DNA of 7,651 bases, taken from the NCBI GenBank assembly GCA_947478965.1, contig CANJXW010000020.1, positions 1 to 7,651 of the forward strand. The letters are read 5' to 3'. Both the position numbers and the translations under genes were made by a program. Within the stretch, counting starts at the first letter, position 1. Every line of letters starts with the position of its first letter. The notes under the pieces were generated by a model, which had not been told where the DNA came from, did not search any database, and was given only the letters and a program-made list of their open reading frames with translations. Positions 7,008-7,651 of the stretch are shown here, one piece after another. Origin of the DNA: Candidatus Nanopelagicaceae bacterium. Its GTDB lineage: Bacteria > Actinomycetota > Actinomycetes > Nanopelagicales > Nanopelagicaceae.

Positions 7008-7651
7008 TTAAATGAAATCCTTTACGACAATTGTTTGATCGCGACCAGGTCCAACCCCGATTGCGCTCATGGGCGCCCCCGAGATTTTCTCAAGGAAGGT
7101 GATGTAATCCTGAGCGTTCTTGGGAAGATCACTTAGCTTTCGCGCACCTGAAATATCTTCAGTCCAACCAGGAAGATATTCATAAATCGGTTTTGCATGG
7201 TGGAAATCTGATTGCGATGCAGGTAGTTCCTCAACGCGTTTTCCATCAATCTCATATGCAACACAGACAGGAATTTCTTTCCAGCCTGTCAATACATCAA
7301 GCTTGGTAAGGAAGAAATCAGTTAATCCATTTACACGGACTGCATAACGTGCAATCGGTGCGTCATACCAACCGCAGCGACGAGCACGTCCAGTCGTTAC
7401 TCCAATTTCTCCACCGATGCGACGAAGATTTTCTCCATCTTCATCAAAGAGTTCTGTAGGAAATGGACCAGAACCAACGCGCGTTGTATACGCCTTTACG
7501 ATGCCGATAACACGGCTAATTTGTGTTGGTCCGATTCCGGAACCAGTACATGCGCCGCCCGCTGTCGGATTAGATGATGTAACAAATGGATATGTTCCAT
7601 GATCGACATCAAGAAGCGTTCCTTGAGAACCCTCAAGAAGAACTCTCTTGC
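7008..7651 (-). CDS. purA: Adenylosuccinate synthetase, C-terminal half (5' end outside window)
   Basis: PurA makes adenylosuccinate from IMP, L-aspartate and GTP, the first committed step to AMP; PurB, encoded two genes on, then completes it. Reading the minus strand from the right edge gives 213 codons before the TAA at 7010-7008, about half of the family's roughly 430 residues. Visible blocks in order: [20 protein letters not shown], continuing [11 protein letters not shown], which is the second PurA signature region; [46 protein letters not shown], the loop region for aspartate and IMP binding; [33 protein letters not shown]; and the C-terminal [16 protein letters not shown]. No in-frame stop interrupts it. 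The GTPase P-loop and N-terminal QWGDEGKGK signature must lie beyond the edge. A TTG at 7292 could look like a start for a 94-residue gene, but it is an internal leucine codon. Confidence 0.97.
   Translation of the reverse strand, partial: KRVLLEGSQGTLLDVDHGTYPFVTSSNPTAGGACTGSGIGPTQISRVIGIVKAYTTRVGSGPFPTELFDEDGENLRRIGGEIGVTTGRARRCGWYDAPIARYAVRVNGLTDFFLTKLDVLTGWKEIPVCVAYEIDGKRVEELPASQSDFHHAKPIYEYLPGWTEDISGARKLSDLPKNAQDYITFLEKISGAPMSAIGVGPGRDQTIVVKDFI

Noticed and set aside
7008..7292. A separate 94-residue minus-strand gene starting at TTG 7292
   Set aside because: The frame stays open to the window edge and the upstream residues match PurA, so the TTG is an internal leucine codon of purA.

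Overview
This window is one side of a de novo purine biosynthesis operon, with every real gene on the minus strand. In transcription order (high to low coordinates) it reads: purA (3' half, cut by the right edge), purD, purB, purC, purS, purQ, purL, and a small sterol-carrier-family protein (nearly complete, cut by the left edge). Almost every base is coding. The largest gap is 22 nt, between purC and purS. The other junctions are 4 nt, 3 nt, exactly abutting (TAAATG, twice), or overlapping by 1 nt (TAATG) or 4 nt (GTGA). No RNA gene, mobile element, CRISPR array, repeat, terminator or recognisable riboswitch was found, and there is no room for one inside the operon.

The proteins resemble actinobacterial purine enzymes throughout. 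Examples are the PurC start MSGF followed by GWTHLRTGKVRDLY, the PurB block around GSSAMPHKMNTRSCERVNG, the PurS segment [12 protein letters not shown], and the small SCP-like protein (VPPYAAIQC, GPTHTRGTPANV, SGARADL) directly after purL. From a few sampled lines the G+C content is in the high forties, low for an actinobacterium, and the gene packing is extreme. This points to a streamlined planktonic actinobacterium, for example the freshwater acI / Nanopelagicales group (Candidatus Planktophila-like). That assignment is inference from resemblance and composition; a small-genome Microbacteriaceae relative is the main alternative.

Together the genes cover step 2 (PurD, GAR synthetase), step 4 (PurL+PurQ+PurS, FGAM synthetase complex), step 7 (PurC, SAICAR synthetase) and step 8 (PurB) of IMP synthesis, plus both steps from IMP to AMP (PurA, then PurB again). 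The enzymes for steps 1, 3, 5, 6, 9 and 10 (PurF, PurN/T, PurM, PurE/K, PurH) are not here. In other actinobacteria the SCP-like gene is commonly followed by purF and purM, so these may lie just beyond the left edge.

I did not find a new system. The points most worth a second look are the very short SCP-like protein of unknown role inside the operon, the chain of touching or overlapping start/stop junctions, the unusually good ribosome binding site before purS, and a marked excess of GATC across the window.
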